From NCBI RefSeq assembly GCF_030323265.1, contig NZ_CP104991.1:62001-126000 (forward strand): a stretch of 64,000 bases of DNA, read 5' to 3'. Shown in pieces: positions 8,742 to 16,642 of this stretch. The first letter of the stretch is position 1, and every line of letters starts with the position of its first letter. Source of the stretch: Terrirhizobium terrae (lineage in GTDB: Bacteria; Pseudomonadota; Alphaproteobacteria; Rhizobiales; Rhizobiaceae). The notes under the pieces are model-generated. The model was not told the origin of the DNA. It ran no database searches and saw only the letters and a list, made by a program, of their open reading frames with translations. Both the position numbers and the translations under genes were made by a program.

Positions 8742-9680
8742 GTGAGCATCATCAATCGCGTTCGCCTTACCACATGTCTCGGCATCCTTGCCGGTCTCGT
8801 CCTGCTTTGGGGATGCGGCATGGCAGGCGCGACGGAACCGGCGAAAACGCCTTCAGAGTGTCTTTACCGGCGCTCTGCCGTTGGAGATGGCGAGCTCTGC
8901 AACGCCAAGGAAACATTCAACGCCGATCTATGCCGCACCATTGGCCATCTTGCCGAGAAGCATGGCGTGCCTCCCGATTTCTTCGCCCGTCTTATCTGGC
9001 GCGAAAGCCTGTTTCGGCCGGAAGCGGTCAGCCCAAAGGGAGCGGAAGGGATTGCACAGTTCATGCCGTCAACCGCGAAGGCCCGCGGGCTTGCCGACAG
9101 TTTCGACGTGATCGATGCACTTGATGCGTCTGCTGGCTATCTCGCCGAGTTGAAACATCGGTTCGGCAATTTCGGCTTTGCCGCGGCAGCCTATAATGCC
9201 GGCGAGGCCGGCTTTTCCCGCTTTCTCGACAAGGATCGCCTGCCGATCGAAACGCGTGACTATGTCTTTGCCATCACCGGAAGCACGATCGAGATCTGGC
9301 GTGACGCGCCTCCCGACACCGTCGCTCCCCCACTCGACACGTCCCGTCCGTTTCAGGAAGCGTGCACAGTACTGGCGGATACAAGGCAGATGAACGAACC
9401 GGTTTTTGCCGGATCGGCAGACTGGGCGCCATGGGGTGTACAGCTTGCGGCGCATTATCGGCCAGCTGTCGTCGACCGACTGTTTACCCGCGCGGTGACC
9501 CGCCTGCCCGCGCCGCTAAATTCTGAACGAGCACTGATCGTCCGGCAACGCGGCGGCAATTTCGGCTATCGGCCTCGCTATGCGGCACGGATCGGACGGG
9601 AAACGCGACAGGAGGCTGTCGAACTTTGCGCCGCGATCAAGGCAGCCGCTGTGCCCTGCACGGTGCTGCGCAATCGATGA
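8742..9680 (+). CDS. Lytic transglycosylase (SLT domain), exported
   Basis: A 312-residue protein that starts at GTG 8742 with a hydrophobic export signal (GILAGLVLLWGCGMAGA; the Cys may be a lipidation site). Residues about 60-175 form the goose-type lysozyme/SLT fold: catalytic Glu in LIWRESLFRPEAVSPKGAEG, the GIAQFMPSTA motif and the AAYNAGEAGF motif. It cleaves the MurNAc-GlcNAc bond of peptidoglycan to leave 1,6-anhydro ends. The C-terminal third (after a proline-rich linker) ends in a segment resembling a peptidoglycan-binding SPOR-like tail (ALIVRQRGGNFGYRPRY). On plasmids such enzymes often help conjugation machines cross the wall, but no tra/trb gene is visible here. The ribosome site is TTGGAGG. 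Confidence 0.9.
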   Translation: MSIINRVRLTTCLGILAGLVLLWGCGMAGATEPAKTPSECLYRRSAVGDGELCNAKETFNADLCRTIGHLAEKHGVPPDFFARLIWRESLFRPEAVSPKGAEGIAQFMPSTAKARGLADSFDVIDALDASAGYLAELKHRFGNFGFAAAAYNAGEAGFSRFLDKDRLPIETRDYVFAITGSTIEIWRDAPPDTVAPPLDTSRPFQEACTVLADTRQMNEPVFAGSADWAPWGVQLAAHYRPAVVDRLFTRAVTRLPAPLNSERALIVRQRGGNFGYRPRYAARIGRETRQEAVELCAAIKAAAVPCTVLRNR

Positions 9681-9743
9681 TCCTGTTGGCTTAATAGCTG
9701 TTTCTATGCGTCCCCGGTGTGGTTTCGTGACGGAGACCAGGCA

Positions 9744-9943
9744 ATGGCACGCAATTATGCCGAATGGCAAAAGCATGCCGCGATCGGCGATCTTGCGTCG
9801 GTGGCAGTCAAATGGTTTCGCAAATCGCCGAAACGGATGCCGGGCTCGATCTCGATCGCAGCCAGTTCCGGTGGTACGAGAGACGTGCCGCTTATCGGAC
9901 ACACGCTGGAGGTGCCTGGTCGAAGATCAGTCGCGCCCAATGA
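9744..9943 (+). pseudogene. Small conserved rhizobial protein, one-base frameshift
   Basis: The frame from ATG 9744 reads MARNYAEWQKHAAIGDLASV then AVKWFRKS, and after one missing base continues as ETDAGLDLDRSQFRWYERRA ending in GAWSKISRAQ. The two halves join cleanly if a G is restored at about 9827 (TCGGCC instead of TCGCC), giving a protein of about 66 residues with no known domain. It lies between the lytic transglycosylase and the next small gene, same strand, and probably belongs to the same run. The lesion is of the homopolymer-shortening kind seen many times in this window, so it may be a sequencing error. Confidence 0.6.
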
Positions 9944-9960
9944 CCCTTTGGGATTGTCCC

Positions 9961-10281
9961 ATGTCACAGACGACGGATTTTACTGCCGAGCTGTTCGAGG
10001 CTGCCAACCGCCTGGATGTTGTCTCGCCCTTCGAACGCCGTCGCCTGATCGAGCGGTCCGTGGCTGTCATCGCGGCGCAGCAAGAGCTTCTGAAGCTTCG
10101 CGGCAATGTCGTGCCAATCGAGCCGGATTTTCTCAAAGAGATCGGCAAGCTTGCCGAGATGGCAGGAGGCGACAACGGTATCGATGTGCTGATCAGCGCT
10201 GGCCTTCTGATGCTGGCCGACGAAATCCGGCGCCTGCGCATCCTTTGCCTGACGACCCGCGCCGACGGCGATCAAGCTTGA
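9961..10281 (+). CDS. Small soluble helical protein, unknown function
   Basis: The ATG at 9961 opens a 106-residue protein (MSQTTDFTAELFEAANRLDV) that appears wholly alpha-helical, with leucine-rich segments (SVAVIAAQQELLKLRGNVV; ISAGLLMLADEIRRLRILC) able to form coiled coils. No domain is recognised. It starts 18 bases after the end of the preceding small gene, so the two are probably co-transcribed. Longer upstream starts in this frame would overlap the lytic transglycosylase gene and are rejected. Confidence 0.65.
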   Translation: MSQTTDFTAELFEAANRLDVVSPFERRRLIERSVAVIAAQQELLKLRGNVVPIEPDFLKEIGKLAEMAGGDNGIDVLISAGLLMLADEIRRLRILCLTTRADGDQA

Positions 10282-10307
10282 TACCTCCGCTCTATGCTGG
10301 TTGACTG

Positions 10308-10323
10308 CTCCTCCATGGAGGAG
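10308..10323 (+). promoter_or_regulatory. Palindrome that overlaps the ribosome site of the SRAP gene
   Basis: CTCCTCCATGGAGGAG is a perfect 16-base palindrome. Its right half contains the ribosome site GGAGGAG, five bases before the ATG at 10329. In RNA the left half could pair with the ribosome site (six-base stem, CAUG loop) and hide it. Confidence 0.5.
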
Positions 10324-10328
10324 AGCAT

Positions 10329-11102
10329 ATGTGCAACCTGTATCGCATGGAAGATCGCGACTGGGTGTCGACATGGGCTCGCGATGCCGAGATCCTGATT
10401 AACCTGATGCCGGCCTATCAGATGAACCCGGATCAGATGGGGCCTATTCTGCGCAACACTGCTGATGGCGGCAAGCAGCTCGTCCACGCTCGATGGGGAC
10501 TGCCTTCCCCGCGATTTGCACTTGAAAAGGCGGCCAAAGTGAAGGCCGAGAAACTGAGGGGCAAAGGCAAGCCGGCAGACCTCGAAGAGCTGATCCGCAT
10601 GGAGCCGGACCGCGGCACAACCAATGTCCGCCATTTAAATTTTCCACACTGGAAGCGCTGGTTCGGCGTCGAGTATCGCTGCCTCGTTCCGGTCACGAGT
10701 TTTGCCGAACCGGACCCGAAAAGCCAGATCCCGGGCGGCAAGGTGCCGAACGCCTGGTTTGCGCGTGACGAGCAGACATCGCTGATGTTCTTTGCCGGCA
10801 TCCATGTTCCGCAATGGCAAAGCGTCAGAAAGGTGAAGGACGGGCTGACGACCGATGATCTCTATGGCTTCCTGACCACGAACCCGAATGCGCTGGTGGA
10901 ACCGATCCATGAAAAAGCCATGCCGGTTCTGCTTCTAACCCCGGACGAGGTCGATACATGGATGCGGGCTCCCTGGGATGAAGCAAAAGCGCTTGCCCGG
11001 CCACTGCCGGAGGATGCCCTGATTATATCGTCACGCGAGCCCTATGGTTCATCGATCATTCCGAAAGACGGCGAGCCGCTTGAACAGCCAACGCTGTTGT
11101 GA
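10329..11102 (+). CDS. SOS response-associated peptidase family protein (SRAP/YedK)
   Basis: A 257-residue SRAP protein. The start MCNLYRM places the catalytic Cys at position 2, which forms a thiazolidine crosslink with abasic sites in single-stranded DNA and shields them; the Met is removed by self-cleavage. Other family landmarks are ARWGLPSP near residue 56, the central [14 protein letters not shown] segment with the active-site acid, and HEKAMPVLL near residue 198, which holds the active-site His. Length is normal. The following LexA-controlled dinB block shares the DNA-damage theme. No LexA box is seen in front of this gene; instead the ribosome site sits inside a palindrome. The family assignment is secure. 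Confidence 0.93.
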   Translation: MCNLYRMEDRDWVSTWARDAEILINLMPAYQMNPDQMGPILRNTADGGKQLVHARWGLPSPRFALEKAAKVKAEKLRGKGKPADLEELIRMEPDRGTTNVRHLNFPHWKRWFGVEYRCLVPVTSFAEPDPKSQIPGGKVPNAWFARDEQTSLMFFAGIHVPQWQSVRKVKDGLTTDDLYGFLTTNPNALVEPIHEKAMPVLLLTPDEVDTWMRAPWDEAKALARPLPEDALIISSREPYGSSIIPKDGEPLEQPTLL

Positions 11103-11131
11103 CCATTGACGCCGGTTGATCTTGGAAACAT

Positions 11132-11164
11132 TTGACTCTCAGTTTATTTGTTCTTATTTTGTTC
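11132..11164 (+). promoter_or_regulatory. LexA-controlled promoter (SOS box GTTC-N7-GTTC)
   Basis: GTTC (11150-11153) and GTTC (11161-11164) are separated by seven bases (TTATTTT), the alphaproteobacterial LexA box. A -35 TTGACT at 11132-11137 lies 17 bases before a -10-like TATTTT at 11155-11160, so the box covers the -10 region. The first start codon of the operon is at 11184. Confidence 0.85.
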
Positions 11165-11183
11165 TTTTCGGTATGGAAGGGAT

Positions 11184-11639
11184 ATGGACATGAGCTGGCT
11201 CAAACTCGACCCTGCAAAATCATCGATGTCGGAACCCGACTTCTATCGGACTGCCCATAACCACTATCTGGATCTGTTTTTGCCGCATGTCGGCAGCTTC
11301 GATTGGGACGTCGCCGCCTTCTACCAAAGCCTGGAAGAGCCGCCGATCTATTACTTTTCGCCAGGCGCTGCCGATCTGCTCCTGAGATTCGGAAAATTCC
11401 CTTATGAGCCATGTGATAGACCAGAATTCGACGCAGTCCAATTACAGGTCGGGAGCTCACTTGCCTACGATACCGCCTGGGTGGAACTGCCTGACGAAAC
11501 CCGTCCTTATCCCAAGTTCGATCAGGAGCTTGCCGACGCCGAGGCTCACTACCGGGACAGCGTCTGGGGACCGGGCGGAGAATGCGGACCAATCGAAGAC
11601 GACACCGAACACCATGACTGGCAAACACCTCGTCGGTGA
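11184..11639 (+). CDS. SOS-operon leader protein of unknown function
   Basis: A 151-residue acidic protein (MDMSWLKLDPAKSSMSEPDF) that is rich in aromatic residues (YYFSPGAADLLLRFGKFPYE) and has no recognised domain. It is the first gene after the LexA box and ends 33 bases before dinB, so it should be co-induced with the polymerase. The start at 11184 is chosen because the upstream in-frame ATG at 11148 lies inside the SOS box. Position suggests a regulator or accessory of translesion synthesis, but this is inference only. Confidence 0.65.
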   Translation: MDMSWLKLDPAKSSMSEPDFYRTAHNHYLDLFLPHVGSFDWDVAAFYQSLEEPPIYYFSPGAADLLLRFGKFPYEPCDRPEFDAVQLQVGSSLAYDTAWVELPDETRPYPKFDQELADAEAHYRDSVWGPGGECGPIEDDTEHHDWQTPRR

Positions 11640-11685
11640 TGGCGGTGTCTACCGGCCGCTGAGCTCGCATCAATGGACACTGTAA
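11614..11685 (+). CDS. Tiny overlapping ORF linking the leader gene to dinB
   Basis: Twenty-three codons (MTGKHLVGDGGVYRPLSSHQ...) start inside the end of the previous gene and stop 13 bases inside dinB, in a different frame from both. The overlaps would let ribosomes terminating here reinitiate at the dinB ATG. It may instead be chance, or the remains of a frameshifted gene tail. Confidence 0.3.
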   Translation: MTGKHLVGDGGVYRPLSSHQWTL

Positions 11686-12770
11686 CATCTCCGACCACCC
11701 GAAAGATTATCCACGTCGACATGGACGCCTTCTACGCGTCGGTGGAACAGCGCGATAATCCCGAACTGCGCGGAAAACCGCTTGCGGTCGGAGGCGCAGC
11801 CGCAAGGGGCGTCGTTGCCGCTGCCAGCTATGAGGCACGAAAGTTTGGGGTTCATTCCGCCATGCCGTCGGTCACAGCGGCGCGTAAATGTCCGGATCTG
11901 ATTTTCGTGAAGCCGAGGTTCGAGGTCTATCGGTCTGTCTCGCAGCAGATTCGCGAGATCTTTGCCGAATACACGCCGCTTATCGAACCGCTGTCGCTCG
12001 ACGAAGCCTATCTGGATGTGACCGAGAACCTGAAGGATATGCCGATTGCGACCGAGATTGCGCTGGAGATCCGGGCGAAGATCAAGGCTGTGACTGGCCT
12101 CAACGCATCCGCCGGGATTTCCTACAACAAGTTCCTTGCCAAGATGGCCTCTGACCTCAACAAGCCGAACGGCCAAGCAGTCATCACCCCGAAGAATGGC
12201 CCGGCTTTCGTCGAACAGCTTGCCGTCAAGAAATTCCATGGCGTTGGGCCGGCCACGGCCGAAAAAATGCATAAACTCGGAATTGAGACCGGGGCAGATT
12301 TGAAGGCGCAGTCGCTGGCTTTCTTGACGCAGCACTTCGGCAAGTCCGGCCCCTATTTCCATGGTATCGCTCGCGGCATCGATAACCGGCAAGTCCGGCC
12401 GGATCGAATAAGGAAATCCGTCGGCGCCGAGGACACGTTCGTGCATGACATCGACGATCTCGATCTTGCCACGAGCGAATTGAAGCCGCTCGCGGAAAAG
12501 GTCTGGAGTTATTGCAGATCCAAAGGCTTCAGTGGGAAAACGGTCACCGTCAAAATTAAATATTCCGATTTCACCCAGGCAACCCGGTCTAAGAGCAACG
12601 CCCTGCCCTTCGCCAACTGCAACGCTGTTCTTGAGACGGCGGCTGGACTGCTGACGACCGTCTATCCCTTCAAGCGGCCCGTACGCCTGCTCGGCGTGAC
12701 CTTGTCTTCTCTGACGAACGACCGTGATGCGGATCATGGGGAACAACCGCAGCTCGGATTTGATTTATAG
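11673..12770 (+). CDS. dinB: DNA polymerase IV (Y-family, translesion)
   Basis: A 365-residue Y-family polymerase that copies damaged templates. The palm holds the metal ligands in HVDMDAFYASVEQRDNPELR and SLDEAYLDVT; the fingers contain RGVVAAASYEARKFGV; the thumb has the helix-hairpin-helix FHGVGPATAEKMHKLGIE; the little-finger domain fills the last third. The C-terminus QLGFDL is a beta-clamp binding peptide, so the protein can be recruited to the sliding clamp. Length is normal. It is the second main gene behind the LexA box and is followed after 29 bases by a 3'-5' exonuclease gene. Rhizobia usually carry chromosomal dinB genes too, so this is probably an extra, plasmid-borne copy. Confidence 0.95.
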   Translation: MDTVTSPTTRKIIHVDMDAFYASVEQRDNPELRGKPLAVGGAAARGVVAAASYEARKFGVHSAMPSVTAARKCPDLIFVKPRFEVYRSVSQQIREIFAEYTPLIEPLSLDEAYLDVTENLKDMPIATEIALEIRAKIKAVTGLNASAGISYNKFLAKMASDLNKPNGQAVITPKNGPAFVEQLAVKKFHGVGPATAEKMHKLGIETGADLKAQSLAFLTQHFGKSGPYFHGIARGIDNRQVRPDRIRKSVGAEDTFVHDIDDLDLATSELKPLAEKVWSYCRSKGFSGKTVTVKIKYSDFTQATRSKSNALPFANCNAVLETAAGLLTTVYPFKRPVRLLGVTLSSLTNDRDADHGEQPQLGFDL

Positions 12771-12799
12771 TCCTGGATCATTGGAGAGAAACGTCAACA

Positions 12800-13549
12800 G
12801 TGCCAACATCTCGCATCCGCGTCATTGATCTCGAGACAGCCGGCAATGGTGCAAATGACGTCTGCGAGATCGGCTGGCAGGACGTGGTTCTCGGCGGCGA
12901 CGGTCTATGGGCCGTGACCGAGGAGCGGGGCGCGCGCCTCGTCAATCCAGGGCGCCCAATCTCTCCCGAAACCATGGCGATCCACCATATTCTCGATGAG
13001 CATGTCGCTGATGCGCCATACTGGAAAGAGATCGCGCCGAGTGTCTTGCGTCCCGCAGATGGGGTCATGGCACTCGCGGCCCACCGCGCCGCCTTCGAGC
13101 AGCGATATTGCACGCCGAGACTGTCTGGCGGGGCGGTCTGGATCTGCACCTGGAAATGTGCGCTGCGTGTCTGGCCGGAGCTCCCGCGATTTTCCAATCA
13201 GATGCTGCGCTATCAGCGCGGGCCTGAAGGGCTTGTCCACGAGATCGGCCTGCCAGCTCATCGTGCCATGCCGGATGCCTATGTCACGGCACACCACCTG
13301 CGCGACCTCTTGAACGCGGCATCGGTAGAGCAGCTTCTGCAGTGGAGCGCCGAGCCAGGCCTCTTGCCGCGCGTGCCTTCCGGCCCGGATCGCGGCAAGA
13401 GCTGGGACCGGGTCGGCGTGGAAGCGCTGCAGAACTATCTTGGCGATCGGGACGCCGACATTCGTTTCAGCGCCCGGATCGAGATGGAGAGGCGCGGCGC
13501 AACCGGGACCTCCAGCGATGACAAGCCGGCACAAGGGTCATTGCTATGA
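12800..13549 (+). CDS. DnaQ-like DEDDh 3'-5' exonuclease
   Basis: A 249-residue protein with exonuclease motifs in order: Exo I RVIDLETAGNG (DxE) near residue 9, Exo II region MALAAHRAAFEQRY near residue 95, and Exo III HRAMPDAYVTAHHL near residue 155 with the catalytic His and Asp. These bind two metals and hydrolyse DNA or RNA from the 3' end. The C-terminal 70 residues are unassigned and contain charged helical sequence. The start is GTG 12800 with ribosome site GGAGAG; the gene follows dinB by 29 bases and overlaps the next gene by four. In an SOS operon it could proofread for, or clean up after, Pol IV; that pairing is inference. Confidence 0.88.
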   Translation: MPTSRIRVIDLETAGNGANDVCEIGWQDVVLGGDGLWAVTEERGARLVNPGRPISPETMAIHHILDEHVADAPYWKEIAPSVLRPADGVMALAAHRAAFEQRYCTPRLSGGAVWICTWKCALRVWPELPRFSNQMLRYQRGPEGLVHEIGLPAHRAMPDAYVTAHHLRDLLNAASVEQLLQWSAEPGLLPRVPSGPDRGKSWDRVGVEALQNYLGDRDADIRFSARIEMERRGATGTSSDDKPAQGSLL

Positions 13550-13872
13550 CGAAGGATTCGGCTTCACGATATCCTGAGACACCAGACGGTCGGTACTTCG
13601 TGGTGCGCGGCCGGCTCTGGCGCAAGAGCAATCCGGCGCTCGACGACGTAACAAGAGAACGACTGGTCAAGGAATTGATGTCGGCAAGGCGCGCGGTCCG
13701 GAATGCGGCGAACGATCCGTCCGAGATCGCAAAGGCACGTCGGCGGGTAAATGAGGCGAAGGTGGCGCTTGGCGAGCGTGGCCCTGTCTGGTGGGACGAT
13801 GGCGCACCGGATTTCAACCGGCATCTGGTCAAGAATACGCCCTATGCCGCGTGGTTTGAACTGTTGCCGTGA
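13546..13872 (+). CDS. Small unknown protein coupled to the exonuclease gene
   Basis: A 108-residue basic protein starting in the four-base ATGA overlap with the exonuclease gene, so translation is likely coupled. The N-terminus (DGRYFVVRGRLWRKSNPALD) looks like a small beta segment, followed by a charged helix (ELMSARRAVRNAANDP) and a Trp-rich end (ERGPVWWDDGAPDFNRHLVK). I do not know a function; rhizobial genomes contain similar short proteins. Operon position ties it to the damage response. Confidence 0.75.
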   Translation: MTKDSASRYPETPDGRYFVVRGRLWRKSNPALDDVTRERLVKELMSARRAVRNAANDPSEIAKARRRVNEAKVALGERGPVWWDDGAPDFNRHLVKNTPYAAWFELLP

Positions 13873-13908
13873 CAGGGCATGCCGGCACATGCCGAAGCAG
13901 GAGTATCG

Positions 13909-14433
13909 ATGAAGACACGCCATCCGCTCATTCTCACAGCTCGGATCGCGGAGAAAGACCTCGAGCAATTTGATCGGCTTCGGCAGGCACATTTTCCGCC
14001 AGACCGTAACTTCCTGAGAGCGCATCTGACGATGTTTCATCGGTTGCCAGGTGAATATGAGGCGCGGATTGTCGACGCGCTCAACTGCGCGGCCGAAAGC
14101 GTGCCTTCCGTGACAGCTGAGGTCAGCGGCGTCAGGCATCTGGGCGCAGGCGTCGCCTTTGTGATTGCCTGCCCGCCCCTCGAGGCAATACGTGGAGCGT
14201 TGAAGAGCGCGTTCGTCAACTGGCTCGGGTCGCAGGACATGCAGACATGGCGGCCGCACATCACGATCCAGAACAAGGTGGCGAGAGTGAAGGCAGATGA
14301 GCTTTACCGCGACCTGCAAGCGCGCTTTGAGCCTCGGTCCATCGAGATCGTCGGGCTCGATCTCTGGGCCTATCTCGGCGGCCCTTGGCAACATCTGGCC
14401 TTGGCGCCTTTCGGCTCCAGACCTCAAGCGTGA
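13909..14433 (+). CDS. 2H phosphoesterase / 2'-5' RNA ligase (LigT)-like protein
   Basis: A protein of 174 residues with the paired H-x-T motifs of the 2H phosphoesterase superfamily: HLTMFH near residue 44 and HITIQN near residue 117. Family members hydrolyse 2',3'-cyclic phosphates or 2'-5' bonds in RNA and nucleotides, or join RNA ends. The start at 13909 follows a GCAGGAG ribosome site; a longer start at 13879 in the same frame is less likely. It is the last gene of the LexA operon, 36 bases after the preceding gene. An RNA or nucleotide end-processing enzyme inside a DNA-repair operon is unusual, and its substrate cannot be told from sequence. Confidence 0.85.
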   Translation: MKTRHPLILTARIAEKDLEQFDRLRQAHFPPDRNFLRAHLTMFHRLPGEYEARIVDALNCAAESVPSVTAEVSGVRHLGAGVAFVIACPPLEAIRGALKSAFVNWLGSQDMQTWRPHITIQNKVARVKADELYRDLQARFEPRSIEIVGLDLWAYLGGPWQHLALAPFGSRPQA

Positions 14434-14733
14434 TCAGGGCGCCTGCCTCTGCAGAGCTTCAAGCTCTTGACGGGATGTGATCCAGCAACCCGTCAATCAA
14501 GAGCCGCGACGGGTGGACGTCGGCTAAATATTGGAAACGTCTAATGCTTTTACCGGTTTTAGACGCATAGCCAGACAAGGTCAGCGTATAGGCTGCCCTC
14601 AAGGAGTGAGGGCAGCCACGAATGCACCGAAAGCGGACATCGTTTGATGTTACATCAATAAGGCACGGCGTCATCATGACAGTCGCGATCGGCAAGGCCA
14701 CCGTAAACTGACCGGGCGAACGGTCGTAGCGCA
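14434..14733. other. Intergenic region between convergent operons
   Basis: No gene that I can support. A minus-strand frame (14459-14734) has no family resemblance and runs up to the stop of ohr. No clear terminator was found for either side. Confidence 0.45.
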
Positions 14734-15150
14734 TCAGACGAGATTGAGCTCTACGTTGATATTCCCCCGTATCGCCTTCGAATATGGGCAGATCTGATGC
14801 GCCTCATGGATGATCGCCTGGGCGACCTCGCGCTCCATGCCAGGCAGGCGGACATTCAGGCGGGCCTGCAGGAAGAACTCACCTTCGATCGTTCCGAGAT
14901 CGACTTCCGCATCGACGGCGGCATCCGCCGGCAACCGCAATTGCCGCGTACCGGCAGCGCGGGTCATGGCGCCGATGAAGCAGGCCGACCAGCCGGCGGC
15001 AAACAGCTGCTCCGGGTTGGTGCCCGGGCGACCGCTTCCCGGAGGCGAAAGCTTTAGCTCCAACGCAGCATCATCGCTGCGCGCGAAACCTTCGCGTCCA
15101 CCCGTAGTGTAGGTCCGACCGGTATAAAGAACTTTGTCGATCTTCGGCAT
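14734..15150 (-). CDS. ohr: Organic hydroperoxide resistance protein
   Basis: A 138-residue OsmC/Ohr-fold thiol peroxidase that reduces organic hydroperoxides, usually with lipoyl partners. The two redox cysteines are Cys57 (GWSACFIGAM) and Cys121 (HQICPYSKAIRGN); Arg19 and Glu48 in the expected places complete the active site. Length is normal. The usual MarR-type regulator OhrR is not next to it. Upstream on the same strand, after about 160 bases, lies an OmpR-type two-component pair, which may take that role here. The start has a ribosome site AAAGGAG. The family call is firm. Confidence 0.95.
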   Translation of the reverse strand: MPKIDKVLYTGRTYTTGGREGFARSDDAALELKLSPPGSGRPGTNPEQLFAAGWSACFIGAMTRAAGTRQLRLPADAAVDAEVDLGTIEGEFFLQARLNVRLPGMEREVAQAIIHEAHQICPYSKAIRGNINVELNLV

Positions 15151-15310
15151 GGCAAACTCCTTTTGAGCCAGGCCAGCGTTGTTCGCTGACAGGAAGACGT
15201 TTCGCCCGCTGGAGTATCCGCACTGTTTCAGGAGAACCGGTGAAATGTATCAAACCGTATATCGGTCCGGCAGAGCCGAAAACAGAACGCCGGAAAGCCG
15301 GCGGCCGTTA

Positions 15311-16642
15311 TCATCGCAACGTCAGTTCCAACGCAAGCCCACCGCCGTCTCGATTATAAAGCCTCACCTTGCCGCCAAGGGCCGTGGCCAGCTGCTGGGC
15401 GATCGCAAGCCCCAGTCCTGTGCCGCCGGTCTCGCGGTTACGCGATTGTTCTAGCCGCACAAAAGGCTGCATGGCGGCCTCCAGCATCTTCTCAGGTATA
15501 CCCGGTCCTCTATCGAGGATCATCAGGACCGTTTCGCCATTTTGCTTCCGCTCGACACTCAGCTCCGCCGCGCCGGAAAACTTGATCGCATTGTCGATGG
15601 CGTTTGTCAGGATACGTCGCAGCGCATGCGGCTTCGTCGTGATCGTGCCCCTTACGGGGCCGATCACCGTCACGGCCTTGCCCGTATCCTGATAATCATA
15701 GGCAATGCTGTCGATAAAGGAGGCGAGATCGATACGCGACGTCTTTTCGCCATTGCCATGCGAACTTCGCGCATAGGCGATGCCGTCCTTCACCAGCATT
15801 TCGATCTCGCGCAGGTCGCTGACCAGCTTGTCGCGATCCGGGCTTTCGTCCGCCATGTCAATGCGCAGCCGCATACGGGCGATCGGTGTCTGGAGATCGT
15901 GGGAGATGGCCGCAAGGATCTGCACCCGTTCCTCAAGATGATGCGCGATCCGGTCTCGCATGGCGTTGAACGCCCGCGCCGCATGGGCCACCTCACGGGG
16001 ACCGGTCTCGCTGATCGGCTGGTCCTTGCCATTCGGATCGAGCGCATCGGCGGCAGCGGCGAGATCGCCAAGCGGCCGGAATGCCTGACGCACGACAAGC
16101 CAGGTGCAGAGGACGAGCAACACCATCTGCACGGCAAAGACATATGGCAGCCAGCTGGCCAGCGGCATGACACCCCGCGGTGTCACGTCGATCGTCAGCG
16201 GGGAACCGTCAGAAAGCGTCAGATGTCCTTGCAGCCTGCGATTTTCACCAGGAATGGCTTCCACCGTCAGCGGGAATTTTTGACCCGCGGCGTCCTCGAT
16301 CCGCGCGGCGATCTCGGCTCCGCGCCCCGACATGTCAGGGACGCCCGGAACTCCTGTTCCAAGCTCCAGCCGATAGTTTCCGCGGCTGAGGCGATCGAGC
16401 CATGCCGGACGTTCTGCTGCCGGCAGCCGGTCAATCACCGCGATCGAGGTTGCAAGGTCGCTTTCGAGCGTACCAAGCATCACGGCCTTCGCAGATGTAT
16501 AGCGCTCGAAAAACAGAATGCTGAAGGAAAGGCCGTAGGCAATCGCAAGGCCTGAAAAGAGGATGAGAAACAGGCGCGCGCGAAGGGTGCCCGGCCAGAA
16601 AGCGAAATGCCGGCCCGCTTTGTTCGCCGCCGGCTCTGTCAT
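15311..16642 (-). CDS. Membrane sensor histidine kinase (EnvZ-type)
   Basis: A 443-residue kinase with two membrane segments (about 24-46 and 162-184) around a periplasmic sensor loop of some 115 residues, a HAMP linker (RPLGDLAAAADALDPNG), a HisKA domain with the phospho-His in AAISHDLQTPIARMRLRID, and a HATPase with N box (RRILTNAIDNAIKF), G1 (DRGPGIP) and G2 (GGTGLGLAIAQQLA). It phosphorylates the response regulator encoded just upstream, with which it overlaps by four bases (ATGA). The signal is unknown; proximity to ohr, an epoxide-hydrolase-like enzyme and DipZ suggests redox or xenobiotic stress. Length and order are standard and the gene is intact. Confidence 0.9.
   Translation of the reverse strand: MTEPAANKAGRHFAFWPGTLRARLFLILFSGLAIAYGLSFSILFFERYTSAKAVMLGTLESDLATSIAVIDRLPAAERPAWLDRLSRGNYRLELGTGVPGVPDMSGRGAEIAARIEDAAGQKFPLTVEAIPGENRRLQGHLTLSDGSPLTIDVTPRGVMPLASWLPYVFAVQMVLLVLCTWLVVRQAFRPLGDLAAAADALDPNGKDQPISETGPREVAHAARAFNAMRDRIAHHLEERVQILAAISHDLQTPIARMRLRIDMADESPDRDKLVSDLREIEMLVKDGIAYARSSHGNGEKTSRIDLASFIDSIAYDYQDTGKAVTVIGPVRGTITTKPHALRRILTNAIDNAIKFSGAAELSVERKQNGETVLMILDRGPGIPEKMLEAAMQPFVRLEQSRNRETGGTGLGLAIAQQLATALGGKVRLYNRDGGGLALELTLR

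Noticed and set aside
11670..12746. 358-codon minus-strand frame across dinB
   Set aside because: Exact antisense of a conserved polymerase; no domain and no ribosome site.
15542..16555. Plus-strand frame of over 300 codons across the sensor kinase
   Set aside because: Shadow of the kinase gene, which has all family motifs on the other strand.
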